In this document: in pieces, positions 1 to 7,344 of the stretch
Position numbering within the stretch: position 1 is the first letter of the stretch
How the letters are laid out: each line of letters begins with the position of its first letter
Source: Reyranella sp.
GTDB taxonomy: Bacteria; Pseudomonadota; Alphaproteobacteria; Reyranellales; Reyranellaceae
Length of the DNA: 7,344 nucleotides
Direction: 5' to 3'
Assembly (NCBI GenBank): GCA_016780605.1
Contig: JADHLS010000249.1
Span: 1-7,344, forward strand
Made by a program: the position numbers and the translations under genes
The notes under the pieces: generated by a model
Seen by the model: only the letters and a program-made list of their open reading frames with translations
What the model was told of the DNA's origin: nothing
Databases searched by the model: none

Positions 1-1331
1 AAACGCCGGCCGACGATCTGCAGCCCGACCGGCAGGCCGTCCTTGGTGAAGCCGCAGGGCACCGATGCCGCCGGGTTCTGCGACAGGTTGAAGGGGTAGG
101 AGAACTCCGCCCAGCTCAGCCAATCCCACGGATGCTGTGGCCAGTGTGAGGGTTGCAGCTGCGTCGCTGGAAAGGCTGCGACCGACACCGCCGGCGTCAG
201 CAGGAAATCCCAGTCGTCGAAGAAGTGGTTGATCTCCGCGCAGTAGGCGTACTTAACCAGGCGTGTCTTCTGGTAGTCGGCCATGGTGATGTGCTTGCCC
301 GCCTCGATGCAGGCGACGAAGCCCGGGTCCATGCGGTCGCGGAATTCGGGCAGGCGATCAATATGACGCTGGAAGTGCGCCGGCCAGAAGAAACGGGCGA
401 GCTCGGGTCCCTTCGGTCCCCACGGCGTCTTCACCGGGTCGACGCGCCAACCCAGATCGCTTTCGAACGCCTGGACCGCTTTGGCGACCAGCTCGGCCAC
501 CTCCGGATCGACCCGCGCATGGCCGAGGTCGGGGCTGTAGGCAATGCGCGGCGCGCGCGGGCGCTCGTCGAGGTGGCGCGGATAGTCCGCCGGCGGCCCC
601 TCGAGACTGGTGTGATCGTCGGCGTGCGGGCCGGCCATGGTCCGGAGCATCAGCGCCGCATCGGCGACCGTGCGCGTCAGCGGCCCGAGATGCACCGTCT
701 GGTCGCTTGCCGCGACCGGCGTCTGCGGCACGCGACCGTAGGTCGGCTTCAGCCCGAAGACGCCGCTGAAATGCGCCGGCATGCGGATCGATCCCGCGCC
801 GTCGCTGCCCTGGTGCAACGGTCCGTAGCCCGCGGCGGCGCCGACGCCGGCGCCGGCAGATGAGGCGCCGGCATTCATGCCGTGCTTCCAGGGATTGTGA
901 GTGACCCCGGTGAGCGGGCTGTTGCTGACGCCCATCCAGCCGAACTCAGGCGTCGTGGTCTTGCCGAGGATGATGGCGCCGGCGCCGCGCAGTCGAGCCA
1001 CCATGGCGCTGTCGGCCTGGGCCTTCTCGCCCTTGCGCAGATACGTCCCGTACTCGGTCTGCATGCCGCGCACGGCTTCGTGGTCCTTGATCGTCACCGG
1101 CACGCCGTGCAGCGGTCCCAACGGTGCGCCTTTCGCCAGCGCCTGGTCGGCCGCGCAGGCGCCCGCCATCGCTTCCTCCGTCGCCAGGTAGGCGAAGGCG
1201 TTGAGCTTGGGCTCGAGTCGCCGGACGCGGTTCAGAACGGCTGTCGTGATTTCGACCGCCGACAGTTGCTTGGTGCGGACGGCGTGGGCCAGCTCGGTCG
1301 CCGGCGTGAAGCAGAGATCGGTTTCGTTCAT
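1..1331 (-). CDS. Amidase signature (AS) family amidase, C-terminus beyond the window edge
   Basis: The reverse strand from the ATG at 1331-1329 reads open for 443 codons to the left edge. The encoded enzyme should hydrolyse a carboxamide to acid plus ammonia in the cytoplasm; no signal peptide is seen. The Ser-cisSer-Lys triad is visible: Lys82 in VTIKD, Ser157 in GASSAGAG and Ser181 in GSDGAGSIRMP. The Lys-to-cisSer spacing (75) and cisSer-to-Ser spacing (24) equal those of fatty acid amide hydrolase (Lys142, Ser217, Ser241). Further family landmarks are GPLHGVPV (about 72-79), GKTTTPEFGW (about 123-132) and GVFGLKPTYGRVP after the nucleophile. The last visible residues, GLPVGLQIVGRR, normally lie some 25-40 residues before the family C-terminus, so little is missing. 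The glycine-rich loop carries alanines (GASSAGA) where many members have GGSSGG. The start is supported by AAGG 7 nt upstream. The substrate cannot be deduced. GatA is unlikely given the loop variants and the absence of gatB/gatC nearby. Confidence 0.93.
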   Translation of the reverse strand, partial: MNETDLCFTPATELAHAVRTKQLSAVEITTAVLNRVRRLEPKLNAFAYLATEEAMAGACAADQALAKGAPLGPLHGVPVTIKDHEAVRGMQTEYGTYLRKGEKAQADSAMVARLRGAGAIILGKTTTPEFGWMGVSNSPLTGVTHNPWKHGMNAGASSAGAGVGAAAGYGPLHQGSDGAGSIRMPAHFSGVFGLKPTYGRVPQTPVAASDQTVHLGPLTRTVADAALMLRTMAGPHADDHTSLEGPPADYPRHLDERPRAPRIAYSPDLGHARVDPEVAELVAKAVQAFESDLGWRVDPVKTPWGPKGPELARFFWPAHFQRHIDRLPEFRDRMDPGFVACIEAGKHITMADYQKTRLVKYAYCAEINHFFDDWDFLLTPAVSVAAFPATQLQPSHWPQHPWDWLSWAEFSYPFNLSQNPAASVPCGFTKDGLPVGLQIVGRR

Positions 1332-1332
1332 C

Positions 1333-1349
1333 AGGCGACCTTATCGCCT
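1333..1349 (-). promoter_or_regulatory. Amidase ribosome binding site held in a small hairpin loop
   Basis: On the minus strand the leader reads AGGCGA-TAAGG-TCGCCT-G-ATG. The two 6-nt arms are exact complements. The 5-nt loop is the Shine-Dalgarno-like AAGG with one extra T, and the last G before the ATG is the only spacer after the stem. The AAGG lies 7 nt before the start codon, which fixes the start. The pairing is seen directly in the sequence; any effect on translation is inference. Confidence 0.45.
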
Positions 1350-1460
1350 CGATGGCGCCCGACACGACTTGAAATATGCCGGTTCCGGCGTGCAGATTAA
1401 CGCACTGGTTCAGCTTAAGGCGTCGCGTAAGCGTCCCGCGTAGGGGAGTCCGCTCGAATC

Positions 1461-1467
1461 GGGAGGA
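1461..1467 (+). promoter_or_regulatory. Shine-Dalgarno site of livK
   Basis: GGGAGGA lies 7 nt before the ATG at 1475. It selects this start over the in-frame ATG at 1376, which has no comparable site and would add 33 mostly basic residues in front of a clear signal peptide. Confidence 0.8.
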
Positions 1468-1474
1468 AACGAAC

Positions 1475-2635
1475 ATGAAATACAGCGCAATGCTGGCGGC
1501 CGTCGGTGTTCTGGGCGCCGGGGCGGCCTTCGCCGAGGAGCCGATCAAGATCGGCGTCCTCTATCCCCTGACCGGCGGCGGCGCGGTCTACGGCGTGCCG
1601 GCGATGGCCGGCCACCAGCTCGCCGTCGAGGAGCTGAACGCCAAGGGCGGCATCCTCGGCCGCAAGATCGAATCGGTCGAACGCGACGACAAGATGAACC
1701 CGTCGGCCGCCTCCTCGACGATGAAGGAGCTCATAACCAAGGACAAGGTCGACATCGTCCTCGGCGGGCTCTCCTCGGCGGTCGGGCTCTCGATGTCGGA
1801 AGTGAGCAAGCAGGAGAAGGTCGTGTACATCTCGACCATCCCCAAGACCATCCAGATGACGACCGACAAGCTGCACAAGTACGTCTTCCGCACGGCCGCC
1901 AACACCGACCAGGAAGGCGACGCGATGGCGCTGCTGGCCGGCCGGAACAAGCTCGCCAAGATCTGCCATCTCGAGCTCGACTATGCCTATGGCAACGACC
2001 TCGAGGCCGGCATCCTGAAGGCCCTGCCCAAGTATGCGCCGGACGCCAAGATCGTGCTGACCTTGAAGCCCAAGCTCGGCGCCACCGACTTCAACCCGTT
2101 CATCCCGCAGGTCATGTCGGCGGGCTGCGACGGCGTGCTGTCGGGCCTGTGGGGGCCGCACTTCGTATCGTGGGTCAAGCAGGCGGCGCCGCTCGGCTTC
2201 TTCAACAAGGTCAAGTGGATCTCCGGCGGCGAGATCGGCAGCCACGAGATCGCGGGCGAGCTGAAGGGCGACTATCCCGACAACGTCATCTCCAACACCT
2301 ACGAGCTCTGGTATCACGCCAACGACCCCTCCCATAAGGAGTTCCAGGCCAGGCTCGCCAAGAAGCTCAACACCCAGGAGACGCCGCAATGGGCGGCGCT
2401 GGGCTATATCGGCGTGATGTACACGGCGGCGGCGATGGAGAAGGCGAAGTCGACCAAGGCCGACGACGTCGCGGCGGCGCTCGAGGGGCTTACGATCGGC
2501 ACTCCGGTCGGCAAGCTCACCATCGACGCCAAGAGCCATCAGGCGAACATCGGCCAGTTCTGGGGGCCGATGGTCAAGAAGCCCGACCGCGCCTACCGCA
2601 TGATGGACCCGGCGGAATACATCCAGCCGAAGTGA
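1475..2635 (+). CDS. livK: Periplasmic substrate-binding protein of a branched-chain amino acid/amide-type ABC importer
   Basis: This 386-residue protein has a Sec signal peptide: MKY, a hydrophobic stretch, then AFA|EE, with cleavage expected after Ala20. The mature part starts with EPIKIGVLYPLTG, the usual opening of type I periplasmic binding proteins of the LivJ/LivK/AmiC group (Peripla_BP_6). The family stretch LAVEELNAKGGILGRKIE is at 49-66, and GGLSSAVGLS at 97-106 corresponds to the first-lobe ligand-contacting loop. Full length is normal for the family. It should capture the solute in the periplasm and hand it to the LivH/LivM channel. It is the first gene of the operon and is followed by a long structured spacer, which may let it be made in excess over the membrane subunits. 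The ligand cannot be read from sequence: members bind Leu/Ile/Val, other amino acids, amides, urea or aromatic acids. The symbol denotes the family role only. The start is set by the strong Shine-Dalgarno site and the signal peptide. Confidence 0.93.
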   Translation: MKYSAMLAAVGVLGAGAAFAEEPIKIGVLYPLTGGGAVYGVPAMAGHQLAVEELNAKGGILGRKIESVERDDKMNPSAASSTMKELITKDKVDIVLGGLSSAVGLSMSEVSKQEKVVYISTIPKTIQMTTDKLHKYVFRTAANTDQEGDAMALLAGRNKLAKICHLELDYAYGNDLEAGILKALPKYAPDAKIVLTLKPKLGATDFNPFIPQVMSAGCDGVLSGLWGPHFVSWVKQAAPLGFFNKVKWISGGEIGSHEIAGELKGDYPDNVISNTYELWYHANDPSHKEFQARLAKKLNTQETPQWAALGYIGVMYTAAAMEKAKSTKADDVAAALEGLTIGTPVGKLTIDAKSHQANIGQFWGPMVKKPDRAYRMMDPAEYIQPK

Positions 2636-2661
2636 CGATTTCGCCGTAGGCGAAATCGTCA
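2633..2661 (+). other. Perfect 13-bp hairpin overlapping the livK stop codon
   Basis: TGACGATTTCGCC (2633-2645) and GGCGAAATCGTCA (2649-2661) are exact reverse complements around a GTA loop. The stem starts with the TGA stop codon of livK. No T-run follows, so it is not a standard intrinsic terminator. The position after a binding-protein gene fits a 3' stabilising or attenuating hairpin of the kind known between malE and malF, but that role is inferred. Confidence 0.6.
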
Positions 2662-2756
2662 TCCCGAGCGAAGCCGAGGGATCTCCTTTGATCGGTAAGC
2701 CGACAAGAAAGGTCCCTCGACTGCGCGGCCCTGCGGGCCGCTCCGCTCGGGATGAC
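2658..2756. repeat. 99-bp palindromic repeat element (MITE/REP-like) between livK and livH
   Basis: The ends GTCATCCCGAGCG (2658-2670) and CGCTCGGGATGAC (2744-2756) form an exact 13-bp terminal inverted repeat. Inside it, CGAGGGATC (2675-2683) pairs with GGTCCCTCG (2711-2719) with one G-U, and GCGGCCC-TGC-GGGCCGC (2725-2741) makes a further hairpin. The whole element can fold as a branched structure. The end sequence, with its GTCATCCCGAGCG...CGAGGGATC pattern, resembles short dispersed repeats seen between genes in many GC-rich bacterial genomes; that likeness is from memory, not a search. No target-site duplication is visible and no protein is encoded. The element ends at 2756, directly before the livH Shine-Dalgarno region, so livH keeps its own translation signal. 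Confidence 0.65.
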
Positions 2757-2776
2757 GGAAGGGGAGAACTGCCGCA

Positions 2777-3652
2777 ATGACCCTCACCATGTTCACGCTG
2801 AACGCGTTCTACGGCCTCGCGCTGGCGATGAACATGTTCATCATCGCCTCGGGCCTGAACCTGATCTTCGGCGTGCTGCGGGTGATCAACTTCGCGCACG
2901 GCATGTTCTACATGTTCGGCGCCTACATCGTGTTCACCGTGACCAAAAGCTGGGGCGCGCCGTTCTTCGTCGGCGTGCTGGCCTCGGCGTTGGCGCTCGG
3001 TGTCATCGCCCTGGTGATCGAGCGCCTGCTGCTGAAGCATCTCTACGGCCGCGAGCACCTGATGCAGCTGCTGTTCACCTTCGCGATCGTGCTGCTGATG
3101 AGCGATGCGGCGAAGATGATCTGGGGCACCGACCAGTATTCGGTCGGCTATCCGCCGGGCCTGGGCGGCGCGGTGAGCCTGGGCTTCGTCGTCCTGCCGC
3201 AGTACCAGCTCTTCCTTTGCATCGTCGGCCCGCTGATCGCCGTCGCCCTGTGGTTCGTGGTCGACCGCACACGCTGGGGCCGCGTCGTGCGCGCCGCCAC
3301 GCAGGATCGCGAGATGCTGGCGGCGTTGGGCGTCAACGTGCCGATGGTCTATGCCGCGGTCTTCACCGCGGGCTCAGCGCTGGCCGGCATCGGTGGCGCC
3401 CTTGCGGCGCCGCGCGTAGCCCTGGTGCCGGGCATGGACGCCACCATCATCAACGAGTGCTTCATCATCGTCATCATCGGCGGGTTGGGGAATCTCTGGG
3501 GCAGCTTCCTGGGGGCGCTTGCCTTCGGCTTCGTCGTGCAGTTCGGCACGGTATGGGCGCCCAACTGGCAGGACGTGCTGCCCTATGTGCTGATGCTGGT
3601 GGTCCTGATCATCCGGCCCTGGGGCCTGCTCGGCCGTCCCGAGGTCGGCTGA
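2777..3652 (+). CDS. livH: LivH-type inner-membrane permease of the ABC importer
   Basis: This 291-residue protein is strongly hydrophobic, with about eight likely membrane segments, the usual size for LivH-family permeases (BPD_transp_2 fold). Diagnostic sequence is SGLNLIFGVLRVINFAHG at 25-42, followed by MFYMFGAY. The cytoplasmic coupling loop with RAATQDREMLAALGVNV, at roughly residue 170-190, should dock on the ATPases. The C-terminus carries the family stretch IIGGLGNLWGSFLGA and ends VLIIRPWGLLGRPEVG. With LivM it forms the transmembrane path for the solute. The start ATG at 2777 has a GGAAGGGGAGA purine run 10 nt upstream, located right after the inverted-repeat element. The stop is followed by a 1-nt gap and the livM ATG (TGA-G-ATG), implying translational coupling. 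A long antisense frame overlaps its start, but I consider that a composition artefact. Confidence 0.95.
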   Translation: MTLTMFTLNAFYGLALAMNMFIIASGLNLIFGVLRVINFAHGMFYMFGAYIVFTVTKSWGAPFFVGVLASALALGVIALVIERLLLKHLYGREHLMQLLFTFAIVLLMSDAAKMIWGTDQYSVGYPPGLGGAVSLGFVVLPQYQLFLCIVGPLIAVALWFVVDRTRWGRVVRAATQDREMLAALGVNVPMVYAAVFTAGSALAGIGGALAAPRVALVPGMDATIINECFIIVIIGGLGNLWGSFLGALAFGFVVQFGTVWAPNWQDVLPYVLMLVVLIIRPWGLLGRPEVG

Positions 3653-3653
3653 G

Positions 3654-4579
3654 ATGCCGCAGAGCCGCTACCTGATCGCCTCGGCAATCGTCATCCTGCT
3701 GCTGGCGCTGCTGCCGCTGAGCGGCAGCCGCTATGCCATCGACCTCACCACCGAGGTGCTGATCTACGCCCTGTTCGCCCTCAGCCTCAATGTGCTGATC
3801 GGCTTCACCGGCAACATCTCGTTCGGCCATGCCGCCTACTTCGCGATCGGCGGCTATGGCTGCGCCATCCTGCTCACGACCTACAATTGGCCGCTGGCGG
3901 CGAGCCTGCCGGCGGCCGTGGTTCTGGCGGGACTGGTGGCGGCAGTGGTGGGCTATTTCTGCGTGCGCCTGACGCAGATCTATTTCGCCATGCTGACGCT
4001 CGCCTTCGCCATGCTGGTCTGGGGTGTGGCCTTCAAGTGGAAGGAAGTGACCGGCGGCGACGACGGCTTCACCGGCATCAAGATGCCGGAACTGCTCACC
4101 AGTCCCGTCGCCTACTTCTACTTCACGTTGGCGATGGTGACGGTCGGCGTGGCGGCCCTCTGGGTGATCTGCCATTCGGCGTTCGGCCTGACGCTGGTCG
4201 CGGTCCGCGAGAACAGCGTTCGCGCGGGCTTCATCGGCATCGACACGCGGCGCATGCGCTGGGCCGCCTTCACCGTGGCCGGCGCCTTCGGCGGCCTCGC
4301 GGGCGCGCTGTTCGGCATGTACCACCGCGGCATGTACATCGAGAACGCCTTCTGGACCGAATCGGCCAACGTCCTGATCATGGTGCTGCTGGGTGGCATC
4401 TACTCGTTCATCGGCCCGATCATCGGCGCCGCCGTCCTGCACCTGCTGCAGACCTTCACCAACCAGTACACGCCCTACTGGCCGACGGTGCTGGGGCTGA
4501 TCCTGCTGGTGATCGTGATGGTGCTGCCGGACGGGCTGATCGGTCTTGTGTCGCGCGTGCGGGCGCGCTGGGGCAGGGC

Positions 4580-4583
<4 letters not shown>
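3654..4583 (+). CDS. livM: LivM-type inner-membrane permease of the ABC importer
   Basis: This 309-residue protein is a multi-spanning membrane protein with a hydrophobic N-terminal segment (about 7-22) and the LivM signature SLNVLIGFTGNISFGHAAYF at 44-63, continuing AIGGYG. The segment VRENSVRAGFIGIDTRRMRW, near residue 185-205, is the cytoplasmic coupling loop typical of the family. It is followed by AFGGLAGALFG and, towards the end, LLGGIYSFIGPIIGAAV. E. coli LivM is longer because of an N-terminal extension; about 300-350 residues is common elsewhere, so this is not a truncation. It pairs with LivH to form the channel. A GAGG at 3641-3644 lies 9 nt before the ATG, inside the end of livH. 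The stop overlaps the livG start as ATGA (4580-4583). Confidence 0.95.
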
Positions 4584-5324
<741 letters not shown>

Positions 5325-5332
<8 letters not shown>

Positions 5333-6044
5333 TAGAGGGGCTGATCTGGCCGTCGAAGGCATCCACACCGCGTACGGGCTGAGCCAGGTCCTGTTCGGCG
5401 TCTCTCTGGATGTCCGCGCCGGCGAATGTATTGCCCTGATCGGGCGCAACGGCGTGGGCAAGACGACGACCATGCGCTCGATCATCGGGCTCACCCCGCC
5501 GCGCAGCGGCCGCATCGTGTGGAAGGACCGCGACATCGCACACTTGGGACCCCACCGCATCTGCCGGCTGGGCATCGGCTTCGTGCCCGAGGACCGGCGC
5601 ATCTTCCCCGAGCTCACGGTGTGGGAGAACCTCGACATCGCGCGCCGCACTGGCGCCGACGGCCGCACCACCTGGCGCGAGGAGCAGGTGTTCGCGCTCT
5701 TCCCCGACCTGGCCGAGATCCGCGACCGCCGCGGCGGCGTGCTGTCGGGCGGCCAGCAGCAGATGCTGACCATCGCCCGCACGCTGATGGGCAACCCCGA
5801 GCTCCTGCTGCTCGACGAGCCGTCGGAGGGCCTGGCGCCGCTGATCGTCGAGCAGCTGCGCCAGCGCGTCGCCGAGCTCAAGGCCACCGGCCTGTCGATC
5901 GTGCTGGCCGAGCAGAACCTGCAGTTCGTGATGTCGCTCGCCGACCGCGTCTACATCCTGGAGAAGGGCGAGGTCCGCTTCACCGGCACACCCGCCGACC
6001 TGCAGGCCGACAAGAGCATCGTGCAGCAGTTCTTGACGGTCTAG
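5325..6044 (+). CDS. livF: LivF-type ATP-binding subunit of the ABC importer
   Basis: This 239-residue cytoplasmic ATPase is the second nucleotide-binding subunit. It shows Walker A GRNGVGKT at 40-47, ABC signature LSGGQQQM at 140-147, and Walker [14 protein letters not shown] at 160-172. At the Q-loop it has VPEDRRIF (86-94 region; Glu89 in place of Gln), and at the switch position AEQN with Gln196 in place of His. Both replacements are usual in LivF proteins (VPEGRR, VEQN), so they identify the family rather than signal damage. The ATG at 5325 is preferred: it overlaps livG by 8 nt and has GGGGAT about 7 nt upstream. The in-frame ATG at 5316 is an alternative with a poorly placed ribosome site, and the frame stays open further upstream inside livG without family similarity. 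It is the last operon gene; no intrinsic terminator follows before the convergent hyuB stop. Confidence 0.95.
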
Positions 6045-6068
6045 TTCCCGTCGAGACGACGACCTAGA

Positions 6069-7344
6069 CTAGGATACCTTCCCGTCCGTCCGATCGAGCT
6101 CCGCCGCTTGCCGGCTCCGTCCCGTCGGCGGGCCATTGCCGCCGCCGCCCGCGGTTTCGATGACGACACGGTCGCCGGGTCGCAAGGTCGTCATCAGCTT
6201 GGAGGGGATGATCTCCTCCTTGCCATCATGCCGCCGGATGACCGCATTCGCCTTGGCGCCGTCGGCGCCGCCACGCGCGCCCTTGGGCGGAAAGAAATGC
6301 CGCTCGCCGCGATAGGTGAACGAGATCTCGCCATCGAGCACCTCGTATTCCTTGACCAGGCCCAACCCGCCGCGCTGCGTACCGGCGCCGCCGGAATCCC
6401 GGCGCAGCTCCAGCCGGTGCACGCGGATGGGCGCGTCCATCTCCATCGCCTCCACGGGCAGGTTCATGCAGTTGGTGGCGTCGGTCTCGATGACGTCGAC
6501 CCCGTCGCAGTGCGGTCCCGCGCCGCTGCCGCCGGCTATCAGCTCGCCGACGACGTAGGGCCGTCCGTCGTGGCGGCCGCCGAAGGCCAGGACCACCAGC
6601 TCGCCCGCATTGTCGGCCGGCACGCGCTCGGGCAGCACTTCCTTCAGCGCCCCCAGAATGCAGCCGGTGATGCGCTTGATGGTCGCCGTCCGCGAGTTCA
6701 CCGGCGCGGGCTCGAGCGGATTGACGATGCTGCCCTTGGGCAGTTCGAGGGTGATGGGCCGGAAGCAGCCCGCGTTGGTGGGAATAGTCGGGTCGGTGAT
6801 CGCCCGCACGGCGTAGCACGCCGCTGCCAGTGAGCCCGACGGCACGCAGTTGAACGGCCCGCGCACCTGCGGCGAGGAGCCGGTGAAGTCGCAATGGAAG
6901 GCACCATCGTTCACCGTGACGGCGACCTCGAAGCGGATGTGCTTGTCGAGCTCGATGCCGTCATTGTCGTTGAAATCGACATAGCGGTAGGTGCCGGCGG
7001 GAATGCTCTTGAGCGCGGCGCGCGTCAGCGTCTCGGAGCGGTCGAGAAGCTCGTCGAAGATCGCGAGCGCATGGTTGTCGCCCAGCTCGGCGGCAAGGGC
7101 CGCTATGCGCCGCGCGCCGACGTTGCAGGCGGCCAGCTGGGCGTTGAGATCGCCCATGACCGCATCGGGAATCCGCACGTTCTGCCGGATGATGGCGACC
7201 AGCGTCTCGTTGTATTTGCCGGCGTCGCGGAACTTGAGCGGCGGCAGGCGCAGGCCTTCCTGGAACACTTCGGTCGCCGTGGTCGGGATGGAGCCCGGCG
7301 ACATGCCGCCGACGTCCTGGTGATGGGTCATGGTCGCCGAGATC
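6069..7344 (-). CDS. hyuB: Hydantoinase B/oxoprolinase family subunit, N-terminus beyond the window edge
   Basis: The reverse strand reads open from the right edge to a TAG at 6071-6069, giving 424 visible residues. The first Met in view (7331) is internal: the frame continues upstream as ISAT, and ISATMTHHQDVGGMSPGS matches the interior family stretch around HH-DVGG-PGS, so roughly 100-150 residues lie outside the window. Family landmarks follow: EGLRLPPLK, then HCDFTGSSPQVRGPFN, IPTNAGCFRPI, PAPVNSRTATIKR, GALKEVLPERVPA, a glycine-rich GGSGAGPHCDG, RRDSGGAGTQRGGLG, and near the end ETAGGGGNGPP. Such proteins (Hydantoinase_B) usually work with a HyuA-type ATP-using subunit to open hydantoins, 5-oxoproline or similar cyclic amides, or carboxylate ketones. 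A hyuA would be expected just off the right edge. The protein ends at DGKVS, where many relatives continue about 10-20 residues (typically toward a YGV motif). The exact substrate is unknown, so the symbol denotes the family only. Confidence 0.92.
   Translation of the reverse strand, partial: ISATMTHHQDVGGMSPGSIPTTATEVFQEGLRLPPLKFRDAGKYNETLVAIIRQNVRIPDAVMGDLNAQLAACNVGARRIAALAAELGDNHALAIFDELLDRSETLTRAALKSIPAGTYRYVDFNDNDGIELDKHIRFEVAVTVNDGAFHCDFTGSSPQVRGPFNCVPSGSLAAACYAVRAITDPTIPTNAGCFRPITLELPKGSIVNPLEPAPVNSRTATIKRITGCILGALKEVLPERVPADNAGELVVLAFGGRHDGRPYVVGELIAGGSGAGPHCDGVDVIETDATNCMNLPVEAMEMDAPIRVHRLELRRDSGGAGTQRGGLGLVKEYEVLDGEISFTYRGERHFFPPKGARGGADGAKANAVIRRHDGKEEIIPSKLMTTLRPGDRVVIETAGGGGNGPPTGRSRQAAELDRTDGKVS

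Larger units (their letters stand above)
1332..1474. promoter_or_regulatory. Divergent control region between amidase and livK
   Basis: These 143 nt separate two genes read in opposite directions, so promoters for both should lie here. Visible short symmetries are GCCGG-TT-CCGGC at 1378-1389 and GTGC-N8-GCAC at 1390-1405, the second with an AT-rich centre (GATTAA). They lie side by side and could be operator sites. A possible plus-strand -35 is TTGAAA at 1369-1374, but the matching -10 (CAGATT, 1393-1398, spacer 18) fits the sigma-70 consensus poorly. On the minus strand CATATT (within 1374-1380) is a fair -10, again with a weak -35. I see no sigma-54 site and no riboswitch. Promoter positions are not secure, but the region's regulatory role is likely from the gene layout alone. 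Confidence 0.4.

Noticed and set aside
153..863. 236-codon plus-strand frame opposite the amidase
   Set aside because: It is a mirror frame of the amidase coding strand, Arg-rich, without a ribosome site or domain; the minus-strand amidase explains this region.
1415..3058. 547-codon open frame on the minus strand opposite livK and the start of livH
   Set aside because: It is antisense to clear family genes, rich in Arg/His/Asp/Val repeats typical of GC-rich antisense frames, runs through the palindromic spacer, and shows no recognisable domain.
3609..4442. 277-codon minus-strand frame opposite livM
   Set aside because: It is low-complexity Gln/His/Arg/Asp-rich sequence, antisense to an unmistakable permease.
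6063..6073. CCTAG-A-CTAGG palindrome at the livF/hyuB junction considered as a terminator
   Set aside because: The stem is only 5 bp with a 1-nt centre, AT-containing and without a T-run, so it cannot be supported as a terminator.
6108..6833. 241-codon plus-strand frame opposite hyuB
   Set aside because: It is a shadow of the hydantoinase B reading frame, with no family similarity and no translation signal.
7329..7331. ATG considered as the start of hyuB
   Set aside because: The reading frame stays open upstream with family-like residues (ISAT before MTHHQDVGG), and the family has over 100 more N-terminal residues, so this Met is internal.

Overview
The window is GC-rich throughout. Its codon use, with G or C at most third positions, and its gene types suggest a soil- or freshwater-type alphaproteobacterium of the Rhodospirillales/Bradyrhizobium/Reyranella kind. 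That placement is inferred from style and gene content; there is no rRNA or other marker here to prove it. I see no frameshift or broken gene, and no tRNA, rRNA, CRISPR array, phage gene or transposase gene.

Layout. (1) Positions 1-1331, minus strand: most of an amidase-signature-family hydrolase, with its C-terminus off the left edge. (2) Positions 1332-1474: a short divergent control region between the amidase and the transporter operon. (3) Positions 1475-6044, plus strand: a complete five-gene ABC importer of the branched-chain amino acid/amide type (HAAT, Liv). The order is periplasmic binding protein, LivH-type permease, LivM-type permease, LivG-type ATPase and LivF-type ATPase. The last four genes are packed with a 1-nt gap or with overlaps. 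The binding-protein gene is separated from livH by a 141-nt spacer made almost entirely of inverted-repeat structure: a 13-bp hairpin that includes the livK stop codon, then a 99-bp palindromic element that looks like a dispersed repeat. (4) Positions 6069-7344, minus strand: the C-terminal three quarters of a hydantoinase B/oxoprolinase family subunit (HyuB), with its N-terminus off the right edge. It converges on livF with only 24 nt between the stop codons.

How the genes may work together. The importer would bind a small amide-, amino-acid- or urea-like solute in the periplasm and carry it in at the cost of ATP. The two flanking enzymes both act on C-N bonds of amides or cyclic amides (amidase; ATP-dependent hydantoinase/oxoprolinase). 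The simplest reading is a nitrogen/carbon scavenging locus for a cyclic or linear amide, hydantoin or similar compound. This is inference from neighbourhood; the sequence does not identify the substrate. Nothing here is clearly a new class of system. The points most worth a second look are the structured spacer inside the operon and the enzyme-transporter-enzyme arrangement.
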